From Actinomycetota bacterium (lineage in GTDB: Bacteria > Actinomycetota > Actinomycetes > Actinomycetales > Dermatophilaceae), in NCBI GenBank assembly GCA_020161845.1, contig JAIUNK010000037.1:1-40131 (forward strand): a DNA stretch of 40,131 nucleotides, given 5' to 3'. The translations under genes and the position numbers were made by a program. Shown piece by piece: positions 15,116 to 22,268 of this stretch; within the stretch, counting starts at the first letter, position 1; every line of letters starts with the position of its first letter. Under the pieces are notes generated by a model. That model had not been told where the DNA came from and did not search any database. It saw only the letters and a program-made list of their open reading frames with translations.

Positions 15116-15877
15116 TCATCTTGGCGCGTCCTCGCGGACGATTCGAGCACAGGCACCCAGGAGGAGGTCGGTGGCTTCCGGGTCCTGCCCGCTGATTACG
15201 GCCCGGGCTGCTGCCGTGACCAGGGCGATGCGGGCGGGTCGGTCGAGCCGCCGCCACAGTTCGGTGTCGTCGGCGGGGATGCCGCCGGGGCGGCGCCGGT
15301 GGTACGCCGTGAGCAGGCTCTGCCAGGCCGTCGTGGGGAGCAGGCCGGCGGCCCAGAACGCCCCGAGTCGGGCGAGATCGCCGACCGGGTCGCCCACGGC
15401 CAGGTCGTGGTCGGTCGCGGCGGTGGTCGCGAGCACGGCGGTCAAGAGCGCCGTCGGCGCGGAGTCCGGGAGCCGGGCCAGGACGCGGCGCGCCCGTACG
15501 CCGGGGTCCACGCGGGGCAGACCGGGCGGGATCGGTACGTCGTGCAGGCCGGCGAGCAGATCCCCGAGCGGGGCCCACGGGTAGCCAGCCACGTCCTGCG
15601 GCTCGACGACCTCGACACGCGGCCAGAGGGTGACTAATCGGCCGTTCGGCGCCACGTGCGGGTGCGGTGCCAACGGGGCTAGGAGGATCTCCGCGAGTTG
15701 CGGGTCGCTCGCGACGGCGAGTAGGCGGGCGAGCAGTTCCGGATCGGTGCCCGGGGCATGGATCTTGGCCACGTGCTGGTCACCGGCCCAGACCTCGGCG
15801 TGATCGCAGCCGACCCGCATCTGGAGCGAGTGACTCGGTCGCGTCCTAGCCCCGCCCAGTTCGAAGCTGCTCGTCAT
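15116..15877 (-). CDS. Phosphotransferase-like protein without a catalytic loop
   Basis: A 253-residue protein that resembles the APH/choline-kinase family. The N-lobe-like part has CDHAEVWAGDQHVAKIHAPG (Lys in Val-Ala-Lys at the ATP-binding position). The linker and helix APLGDLLAGLHDVPIPPGLP are typical of the family. After this, the expected His-Gly-Asp-x-x-x-x-Asn loop is absent; the text runs straight into TDHDLAVGDPVGDLARLGAFW, which resembles the later Asp-x-x-x-x-Gly-Asp-Pro-x-x-Asp-Leu-Ala motif. The catalytic segment seems to be missing in frame, so enzyme activity is doubtful. The ATG overlaps the TGA of an upstream decayed regulator gene (ATGA), pointing to an old two-gene operon. 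The assignment to the family is by motif order only. Confidence 0.6.
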   Translation of the reverse strand: MTSSFELGGARTRPSHSLQMRVGCDHAEVWAGDQHVAKIHAPGTDPELLARLLAVASDPQLAEILLAPLAPHPHVAPNGRLVTLWPRVEVVEPQDVAGYPWAPLGDLLAGLHDVPIPPGLPRVDPGVRARRVLARLPDSAPTALLTAVLATTAATDHDLAVGDPVGDLARLGAFWAAGLLPTTAWQSLLTAYHRRRPGGIPADDTELWRRLDRPARIALVTAAARAVISGQDPEATDLLLGACARIVREDAPR

Positions 15878-16459
15878 GGCTTGGCTCTCCGTCGATACGT
15901 CGCCCCGCGATCGCCCCAGCCGCCGTCGATGTCGATCCATCCGGCCTGGCTCAACCGTTTCAAGGTATAACGCAGCTGATGCAGCTTCAGCCCGGTCCGG
16001 GCGGCGACCTCTGTCGCTGCCACATTGCCAGAACTCAAGGCCGGCCCGTACGGCGTGGCCGTGCGTGGTCACGTCGTCGCCTGGACCGACCGAATTCGCA
16101 GGCGCAGGCCGCTCGCCACGAAGAGTCCGTCCTGAGTGTGTGAAACACCGTCATTATCGAGCATCCGTGAGTCGCAGCTCGACGCGTTTGGTCTGACTGT
16201 GCGCGCTGAGGTCCCGGTGAACCAACGCGCTGGCCACAAGTTCGCGGACGGCGATGGCAGGGATCTCCTCGGAGTTAGGCGCGTCGCCGTCTACTCCGAG
16301 TCCACGATCACAGCCGACGACCAGCACTCTGCTCTTCTCTAGAGAAGACAATTGTTGTCTAGAGAAAGACTCTACCTGGAGTGTGAACGTGCCCGTGTCC
16401 TGCACGAATCCACCGCGCCGCCTGACAGTGAGGGTGCGCGGTGAAGGCCCACACGGCAT
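15874..16459 (-). pseudogene. Decayed ATP-binding transcriptional regulator (AlbA_2/HATPase_c_4 type)
   Basis: Fragments of one protein lie in two frames. The first (16459 to 16154) contains AIAVRELVASALVHRDLSA followed by VELRLTDAR, the core of the divergent ATP-binding domain of Schlafen-AlbA_2 regulators. The frame then shifts to GLFVASGLRLRIRSV, meets an in-frame TGA (16071-16069), and continues as a clear winged helix, NVAATEVAARTGLKLHQLRY followed by LSQAGWIDIDGGWGDRG, ending at 15874. The gene is therefore broken by at least one frameshift and one stop, and much of the middle is missing. The N-terminal part above 16,459 is not recognisable. The winged-helix end overlaps the kinase-like gene by four bases. 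Confidence 0.6.
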
Positions 16460-16848
16460 CGTCCGGACCTAACCGCCTCCGCGACGTGCGCCGGTGTCCA
16501 TGCGTCATGGTCTCGCATAGATATGAACGTCTCGTTGGTGAGGGCACATGGAGTCATAAGGTATTGATCCGTTTGAATGCGCCTCTGCTCGACCGTGGGT
16601 AGACCATGTGCACGGAAGTGACCACGAGACAGCAACGAAACTCCTGGCCGGATCGCCTCCGGCCCGGAGTTCGGGAAACTATGACGGGGTAGGTCAGGGA
16701 ATTGCCCGAGACTTGGTAGTTCCCGAAATTCGCTGGTCTGCGCAGATAAGGCGCTGCATTTTGCTCCAGGCACAGCGCAAGGGGACCGCCAGGCACACCA
16801 GTTCTCGGTCCGGCGCTTCGCCCAGGGGCCGCACGCTGGGCCAGTGGT
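16460..16848. other. Decayed intergenic region
   Basis: No intact gene is visible. A reverse frame carries a protein-like stretch (ALTNETFISMRDHDAWTPAH) without a start or recognisable family. At 16635-16720 there is a diverged copy of the sequence that follows the tRNA-Leu gene, including its terminator. The region reads as remnants left by rearrangement. Confidence 0.4.
16635..16720 (-). repeat. Diverged copy of the tRNA-Leu downstream/terminator segment
   Basis: CGAAACTCCTGGCCGGA followed by a loop and a degenerate right arm matches the terminator at 17616-17654. The similarity continues past it (GACGGGGTAGGTCAGGGA here against GTCGGGTAGTTGAGGGA there). The two copies are direct repeats about 980 bases apart and bracket the HepT-MntA pair. 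No trace of the tRNA itself is left beside this copy. Confidence 0.6.
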
Positions 16849-17214
16849 TCAGCCTGGTTGATCGGGCTCGTCGTCTCCATCGAGAACGGTGATGAAGCGC
16901 TCCAACTGCGCGATCATCTGCGGGAGATCATCGGCAGCCGTGGCGACGAGCGTCGCGACGTCAATGTCCCAGTAGCCGTGAACGATCCGATTGCGCATCC
17001 TTGTCGCCGCGCGCCAAGCGATGGCTGGCTCGGCGCTCTTCGTCGCCGGTGGCACCTGACTCGCTGCCTCACCGAGGACCGTGAAGTGCCACAGGAGGGC
17101 CGAGCGGCGTATCCCGTCAGCCTCGACTTGTTCAACGCTTCGCCCACCAACGAGCTCTCGGATCGCGAGCGCAGCGTCGCGCATCTCCCGAAGGAGCAGG
17201 AGCTCACGCCGCAT
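16849..17214 (-). CDS. hepT: HepT-type ribonuclease toxin
   Basis: A 121-residue DUF86/HEPN protein. The catalytic R-x4-H motif is intact in ATRMRNRIVHGYWDID (Arg74, His79), and the following Tyr81 is at the position that MntA partners AMPylate in studied systems. HEPN toxins cleave RNA, and MntA modification of the Tyr keeps them inactive. The ATG at 17214 is chosen because family members begin Met-Arg-x-Glu-Leu; an ATG at 17229 would add five residues. The start overlaps the MntA gene by 11 bases. The pair lies between two copies of the tRNA-Leu terminator, so it probably arrived as a unit. Confidence 0.9.
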   Translation of the reverse strand: MRRELLLLREMRDAALAIRELVGGRSVEQVEADGIRRSALLWHFTVLGEAASQVPPATKSAEPAIAWRAATRMRNRIVHGYWDIDVATLVATAADDLPQMIAQLERFITVLDGDDEPDQPG

Positions 17215-17497
17215 AGAGGGGCTGCGCATCGGCAAGGACCTGCTCGCGGAGGTACTTGTTGACTGACCGACGCGCGACCAAGTCGACTGGCCGGCCGAAG
17301 AGATCGGTCAGCTCGTCCTCAAGGTCGAACAGCCGGAACCCCAAACCCACGCCGGGCTTCAACACGTAGAGCAGGTCCACGTCGCTGTCTGCACCGTCGT
17401 CGCCCCGCGCGACCGAGCCGAACACATCCAAGGACGCGACCCCGTAACGCTCGCACACCTCGCGCAAGCGCTCCACGTCGACATCTACGGTGGGCAC
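17204..17497 (-). CDS. mntA: MntA-type nucleotidyltransferase antitoxin
   Basis: A 97-residue minimal nucleotidyltransferase. The signature Gly-Ser-x10-Asp-x-Asp is present as VFGSVARGDDGADSDVDLLY (Gly27-Ser28, Asp39, Asp41), followed by LFGRPVDLVARRSV with the third acid. MntA proteins antagonise HepT by AMPylating a Tyr beside its R-x4-H motif. The start is a GTG at 17497. The order, antitoxin first with an 11-base overlap into hepT, is the common one. The length is normal and no lesion is seen. Confidence 0.92.
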   Translation of the reverse strand: MPTVDVDVERLREVCERYGVASLDVFGSVARGDDGADSDVDLLYVLKPGVGLGFRLFDLEDELTDLFGRPVDLVARRSVNKYLREQVLADAQPLYAA

Positions 17498-17615
17498 CCG
17501 CTCAGACTATCGGAGCAGCTGACCGAGCACTTCGTCCAAGAGCACCTCCGAGTGGCCTCACTGCATACGAATCGGAGGTCTGACCGTCGGCCGGACCTCA
17601 GCGATCCCGCAATGA

Positions 17616-17654
17616 CGAAACTCCCGGCCGGATCGACTCCGGCCGGGAGTTTCG
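17616..17654 (-). terminator. Terminator of tRNA-Leu
   Basis: A perfect 17-bp inverted repeat CGAAACTCCCGGCCGGA (17616-17632), a 5-base loop, and its complement (17638-17654) lie 38 bases beyond the tRNA 3' end. No long T tract follows, as is common in high-GC actinobacteria. A degenerate copy lies at 16635. Confidence 0.8.
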
Positions 17655-17691
17655 GGAAACCGCGTCGGGTAGTTGAGGGACTACCCAAGAG

Positions 17692-17775
17692 TGCGCGAGG
17701 GGGGAGTTGAACCCCCATGCCCTTTCGGGCACACGGACCTGAACCGTGCGCGTCTGCCTATTCCGCCACTCGCGC
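17692..17775 (-). tRNA. tRNA-Leu (anticodon CAG)
   Basis: An 84-base class II tRNA. The acceptor stem is GCGCGAG/CTCGCGC with discriminator A. The D arm contains GGAATAGGCAGAC. The anticodon stem is CACGG/CCGTG with loop TTCAGGT, giving anticodon CAG (reads CUG). There is a long variable arm (TGCCCGAAAGGGCA) and a T arm GGGGG-TTCAACT-CCCCC. CCA is not encoded. A promoter lies just upstream and a strong hairpin downstream. The defence island ends at this gene, a common integration landmark. Confidence 0.95.
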
Positions 17776-17785
17776 GCGCCGTCCC

Positions 17786-17814
17786 ATCATGCCAACACCG
17801 GCAGCGATCGACAA
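17786..17814 (-). promoter_or_regulatory. Promoter of tRNA-Leu
   Basis: On the minus strand TTGTCG (17814-17809) and CATGAT (17791-17786) are separated by 17 bases. The -10 box ends ten bases before the mature tRNA 5' end, which fits a short leader. Confidence 0.5.
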
Positions 17815-18037
17815 ACCGGCTTCCCATGGCATCCATCGCCGCAGCTCAAGAGGCCACCCACCCCGAAAGCGGGGGTGCGGCAGCACGGAGCGCAGCGGCG
17901 GTTCGGGAGCGCGCGTGGGTCAGCTCGCAGGCGGTGCGGCGCCACGACGTACGCCGTGCGCTTCATAATGTCTCTGCGCGTCGGCACCCGCCCGCTTCAG
18001 GACGGCCGGCGGTGGCGATCCGGTCGGGGAGGCAGGC

Positions 18038-18742
18038 ATGGGGCGAGGCGGCAATGGCCAGGACGAGGCGCAGCGCCAGCATGACGCGGCCATCTGGAAG
18101 ACGCTGCTGGTCAACGAGCTGAGCGATGTCAACCGGTTTCACGAGGTCGAGACGGTGCCGGTGCTGTTCGCGCCGCAGTTGGCACCGGATGAGCGGTTCG
18201 TGGCGGCGGGGCACTTCCAGCTCTACGACTACGGGGCGGTGGGGGATGGGACGTACGAGCGCAACAGCGGCTTCTTCTTCGCCGCCGGCCCGGCCGGCCT
18301 CGCGCTGACCGGCGGCGTCGCGGCCGCCCGAGCGATCGGCAACGCATCGCGGCGGTCCCGGGCGGCCAGCGACGCGATCCCGCGCTGGAAGGTCATCGAC
18401 CAGGGTCAGATCTGGGTCTCCCACCTGGGCTTCTCCATGCGCGGCCAGCAGAGTTTCCTGGTGTGGGACTGGCCCTCGATCCTGGCCGTCGAGCTGATCG
18501 GGCCCGGCCGGCTGTGTTTCGACGGCGAATCGGATCGCGGCCGGATCCGGTGGATTCTCCAATCCGACTGGGCCGAGCTGGCGTTCACGCTCTGGGCCCG
18601 GGCGCGGCACCCGCAGCATCCGCAGTTCGTGGGCCGCACCTGGATCCCGCCCGGCTGGGCGGAACGGACGATCGCCCGCGGGTACGCCCTCCCGCCCGCC
18701 CTGTCCGGCCGCTGGCAGGTCCGCGACATCCAGGACAGCTGA
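18038..18742 (+). CDS. Conserved hypothetical protein
   Basis: A 234-residue protein of no family I can name with confidence. It has no signal peptide or membrane helix. Visible stretches are WKTLLVNELSDVNRFHEVET at the start, FVAAGHFQLYDYGAVGDGTY, PRWKVIDQGQIWVSHLGFSM in the middle, and RIRWILQSDWAELAFTLWAR. The last two recall PH-like or GRAM-like domains of actinobacterial proteins that end by reporting a signal at the membrane surface, but this is a guess. The ATG at 18038 is preceded by GGGGAGG. It stands alone between the tRNA and the DUF1992 gene. Confidence 0.7.
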   Translation: MGRGGNGQDEAQRQHDAAIWKTLLVNELSDVNRFHEVETVPVLFAPQLAPDERFVAAGHFQLYDYGAVGDGTYERNSGFFFAAGPAGLALTGGVAAARAIGNASRRSRAASDAIPRWKVIDQGQIWVSHLGFSMRGQQSFLVWDWPSILAVELIGPGRLCFDGESDRGRIRWILQSDWAELAFTLWARARHPQHPQFVGRTWIPPGWAERTIARGYALPPALSGRWQVRDIQDS

Positions 18743-18815
18743 GTCCCGGGGCACCAGCGCCCCCCAGCGTCCGCTGTTCGTCGCGCCCTGCCGGCGCGGT
18801 CGTCATGATGGGTGG

Positions 18816-19355
18816 ATGGCGTGGGAGTCCTGGGTCGAGAAGCAGATCCGACAGGCCCAGGAACGTGGTGAGTTCGACAACCTCCCCGGCGTCGGCAAGC
18901 CGCTCGACCTCGGCAACCCCGACGACCCCGACTGGTGGATCAAACGGTTCATCGCCCGCGAGGGCATCGACACCTCCCAGCCCCTGCATCCGACCCTCGC
19001 GCTGCGCCGCGAGGCCAAGACCTATCCCGCTGCCCTCGCCGACATCCGCGACGAAGCTCAGGTCCGCGAGATCGTCCGGGACTTCAACCGCCGCGTCGTC
19101 GAGGACCGGCTGCGCCCGGTCCGGGGGGCCGCGATGCCGCCGGTCGCCCCCCGCCTGGACGTGCAGGAGATGGTCGACGCCTGGCGGGAACTCCGCGCGC
19201 AGTCCACGGCGCAGCCCAGAGACAACGCCGAACCCTCTTCTGCTGCCGATGATCTCGACGCTTCTCGCAGCGGACCGGTGGGCCGGCCGACACTGGGCAG
19301 CCTGATCCGCCGCCATTGGCAACGACGCCGCCGCTGGCGGCGCCAACCGCCGTAG
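18816..19355 (+). CDS. DUF1992 (DnaJ-homologue subfamily C-like) protein
   Basis: A 179-residue protein. The first 110 residues are a DUF1992 domain: WESWVEKQIRQAQERGEFDN, then LPGVGKPLDLGNPDDPDWW, then IVRDFNRRVVEDRLRPVRG. The Leu-Pro-Gly-x-Gly-Lys-Pro-Leu motif is the hallmark. The domain is shared with eukaryotic DNAJC28, but no J domain is present here and the bacterial function is unknown. The C-terminal 50 residues are low-complexity and end in a strongly basic segment (RRHWQRRRRWRRQ), which could bind nucleic acid or membrane. Confidence 0.88.
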   Translation: MAWESWVEKQIRQAQERGEFDNLPGVGKPLDLGNPDDPDWWIKRFIAREGIDTSQPLHPTLALRREAKTYPAALADIRDEAQVREIVRDFNRRVVEDRLRPVRGAAMPPVAPRLDVQEMVDAWRELRAQSTAQPRDNAEPSSAADDLDASRSGPVGRPTLGSLIRRHWQRRRRWRRQPP

Positions 19356-19377
19356 CCCCCACCCGAACAGGCGGCCG

Positions 19378-20726
19378 TCACCCCGCGGCGCTCGGCGTCG
19401 CTTCCCAGTCGGGTCGCAAGGCGTAGCCGGGCTCGCCACCATGCTCCGGCCGCGCGAACAGCACCTGGTGCAACTGGAACCAGTTCTGCTCGAATCCCAG
19501 CCGCGAGCCGGCCATGTAGGCCCCCCACACCTTCGCGGTCGGCACGCCCACCTCGGCCACGCACGCGTCCCAGCAGCGCACCAGGTTGGCGCCCCAATCC
19601 CGCAGTGTGTAGGCATAACTCGGCCGCAGATTCTCCACGTGCGCGATCTCCAACCCGGCGAGCGCCCCCGCCGCGGCCACCCGCGTCACCGGCGCCAGCT
19701 CCCCGTCGGGAAAGACGTAGCGGTCCGTGAACCGCTCGGGCCGCACCGACTGGTGCTCGTGCGGGCGGGTGATGCAGTGGTTGAGCAGCCGCCCGCCGGG
19801 CCGCAGTCGACGGGCCAACGCCCGGAAGTACGCCGGATAATGCCGCACCCCGATGTGTTCGGTCAGCCCGATGGAACTGATCGCGTCGTACGGTCCCTCT
19901 GGCGCCTCCCGGTAGTCCAGGTGGCGCACCTCCGCCAGGCCAGCCAGCCCGTCCGCCGCGACCTGCGCCGTGGCCCATTGCGCCTGCCGCCGGGACAGGG
20001 TGACGCCGAGCGCGCGGACGCCGTACTCCTTGGCCGCGTGCCGCACCAGCCCGCCCCAACCGCACCCGACGTCGAGCAGCGTCATCCCGCAATGCAATCC
20101 GAGCTTTCCGCAGACGAGTTCGTTCTTGCGCAGCTGGGCCGCCTCCAGCGATTCGTCGGGGCGGGCATAGCAGGCGCAGGTGTAGGTCATCGACGGGCCG
20201 AGGACGCGCTCGTAGAAGGCATTGCTGACGTCGTAGTGGTGCGCGATGGCCTGGGCCCGTCGCCCCGCGGGTTCGCGCAGCGACTCCGCCGCGCGGCGCC
20301 ACCGGGGCAGCATTTCGATGTCCGGCGGGGCCGGCGGGTGCAGCCGGCTCCAGCCCAATTGCCGCAACAGGGAGGGGATTTCGCGGGCCGGTGGGCGGCG
20401 CAGATCGTGCGCCTTGAGCGCCTTGAACCCTCGTAGGGATCCCCCGGGTGGAACCCGCGGAACTGCAGCTGGTCGGTGAGATAGGCCCGGGCGACCCCCA
20501 TGTCGCCGGGGGCGGTCACGAGGTGCCGCAAGCCCTCCTCGGAGGCGATGTGCCAGCCGATCGACGCGTCCGCGGGGCCGATGGCCGACCCGTCGTACGC
20601 CGTGAGCCGGAACGTCGGTTCGCCGCCGAAGAAGGCCCCCAGCAGCTGCGCCACCGGCGCCCGATCCCGAGCGGGAGCGCGTCGCCGGTGGGTGGGGCCG
20701 GTGAGGCGGACGGGCAGGAACGTCAT
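19378..20726 (-). pseudogene. Cyclopropane-fatty-acid-synthase-like methyltransferase (frameshifted)
   Basis: Two frames together give a 449-residue SAM-dependent fatty-acyl phospholipid methyltransferase. The N-terminal part (from ATG 20726) has FRLTAYDGSAIGPADA and LTDQLQFRGFHPGDPYE. After a one-base deletion near 20,428 the second frame resumes with FKALKAHDLRRPPAREIPSL. It then shows HHYDVSNAFYERVLGPSMTY, the SAM motif LLDVGCGWGGL and SSIGLTEHIG with the active-site Glu-His. Adding one base makes the length divisible by three. The ATG overlaps the FAD oxidoreductase stop (ATGA). In mycobacteria and relatives such a pair makes 10-methyl (tuberculostearic-type) fatty acids: the methyltransferase forms a 10-methylene acid from oleate, which the oxidoreductase reduces. 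Confidence 0.8.
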
Positions 20727-22181
20727 CGCGCAGTCACCTTCTCGTAGCGGCCGGTCAGTCGCTGCTCGGGGTCGTAGCGGCGCTTGGCGGCGTCGTACGC
20801 CGCGCCGCCGTACAGCCGGTCGAATCGGTCCCGGTCATAGGTGACGTCGGCGTACAGCGACTTGTGGCCGCCGTGCCGTTCCACGGCGTCCTCGACGGCC
20901 CGATTGGCCGCGAAGTCCGCCGGCCGGGCACCGGCCGGGACCGGGACGGTGCCCCAGAAACCCACGTTCACGTAGACGCGGCCGGGCTGGAGCGGATACA
21001 GCGGCCAGGTGGGCGTGGGTGTGGGCGTGGGCGTCGGCTCTGCGGCGCCGCGGTCACGCAGCCGCAGCGGGCACAGCCACGCGGGCCGCAACGGCACGTG
21101 TTCGCAATACCAGCGCAGGAACTCCGCGGTCCGCTCCAGCGGGATCTCGACGTCCTGCACCAGGCGCTCCCGCGGCGGCAGCCCGCGCGCCGCGTCGACG
21201 CGCGCCGCGACGCCGTACCGGTGCTCCAGCCCCAGCAGCCGGTGGTAGACGTCGCTGCGCCGCCAGCGCCTCGGCCACAACCGCCGGATCACCGGATGTT
21301 GGGCGCCGAACGCCTCGGAGCACCAGAACCAGTCGGTGTCCCAGCGCCACAGATAGCCTGCCGCGGACAGCCGATCGCTGCGCCGATTCTGCAGCGACCG
21401 GTAGTAGATCGCCTGCCCCGTATAGTCGCTCACCGGCGACTCGGTGCCCGCCTCGAAGCGGGCCAGGACGAGCCGTACGTCGTGCGGGCCGAACAGCACC
21501 CCGTCGAGGGCGTCGACCCGCTGCCCGTCGTGGCTGCCGTCCGCGCAGATCTGCCCGATCGTCGCGAGCGCCGCGTCGAGATCGGCGTAGCCGAGGAGGG
21601 TCGTGGCGACGACCGGCCCGATCGGCTGCAGCTCCAGGCGGATCCGCGTCGTATATCCCAGCGCGCCATAGGAATTCGGCATCGTGGCGAACAACTCGGC
21701 GTGCTCGTTCTTGGCGTTGGCCAGGACGATCTCGCCGGCCCCGGTCAGCACCTCCATCTCGAGCACGGACTCGTGCGGCAGGCCGTGCCGGAACGAGGTG
21801 GACTCGATGCCCAGCCCGGTGACCGCGCCCCCCCACGGTGATGGTCTTGAGCTGGGGAACCACCAACGGCATCAGGCCGTGCGGCAGGGTGGCGGCGACC
21901 AGCCGCTGATAGGTGCACATGCCCTGCACGTCGGCGGTCCGAGCCACCGGGTCCACGGCAAGCACCCCGCCCAGCCCGGACACGTCCAGGCCCCGGGTCG
22001 CCGGCCGCCGGAGCCGGAACAGATTGGAGGTGGTCTTGCCCAACCGGACCGGCTGGCCGGGCGCGATGGCCTGGTACGACGTCTGCAGGCGCCGTACGGC
22101 GTCCTGGTGTTCCTCGGCCGCGACGAGCGACACGGACCGCGCGTCGGTGGCCGCTCGCTGGGTGCTCGCCCGAGTCGACAC
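20723..22181 (-). pseudogene. FAD-binding oxidoreductase, TmsA/BfaA/DprE1-like (frameshifted)
   Basis: Two frames give a 485-residue FAD_binding_4 oxidoreductase. The first, from a GTG at 22181, carries LGKTTSNLFRLR, GGVLAVDPVARTADVQGMCT and VVPQLKTITVGG. The second resumes with AVTGLGIESTSFRHGLPHES and continues to the end. The switch falls on a run of seven C (21828-21834); six would keep the frame, and removing one base makes the length divisible by three. A Pro-Thr repeat (PTPTPTPTPT) from a 6-base repeat sits in a loop near residue 380. Coupled by ATGA to the methyltransferase gene, it is the likely reductase of a 10-methyl-fatty-acid pathway. DprE1-like sugar chemistry is less likely given the neighbour. 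Confidence 0.8.
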
Positions 22182-22268
22182 GGCTCCCCCCTTCGCAGGG
22201 ATGCCGCCGACTATACGACCCGTCCAGGTCGGCTGCGACCCGGGGCGACCCGGGGTGACCGGGATCGG

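Noticed and set aside
16372-16773. Reverse frame with a protein-like segment between the decayed regulator and HepT
   Set aside because: No start codon with SD, no recognisable domain, and it runs over the duplicated terminator; described only as decayed sequence.
19378-20726. Programmed frameshift in the methyltransferase gene
   Set aside because: No slippery heptamer or downstream structure is evident at the shift, and similar one-base shifts occur in two other genes, which favours error or decay.
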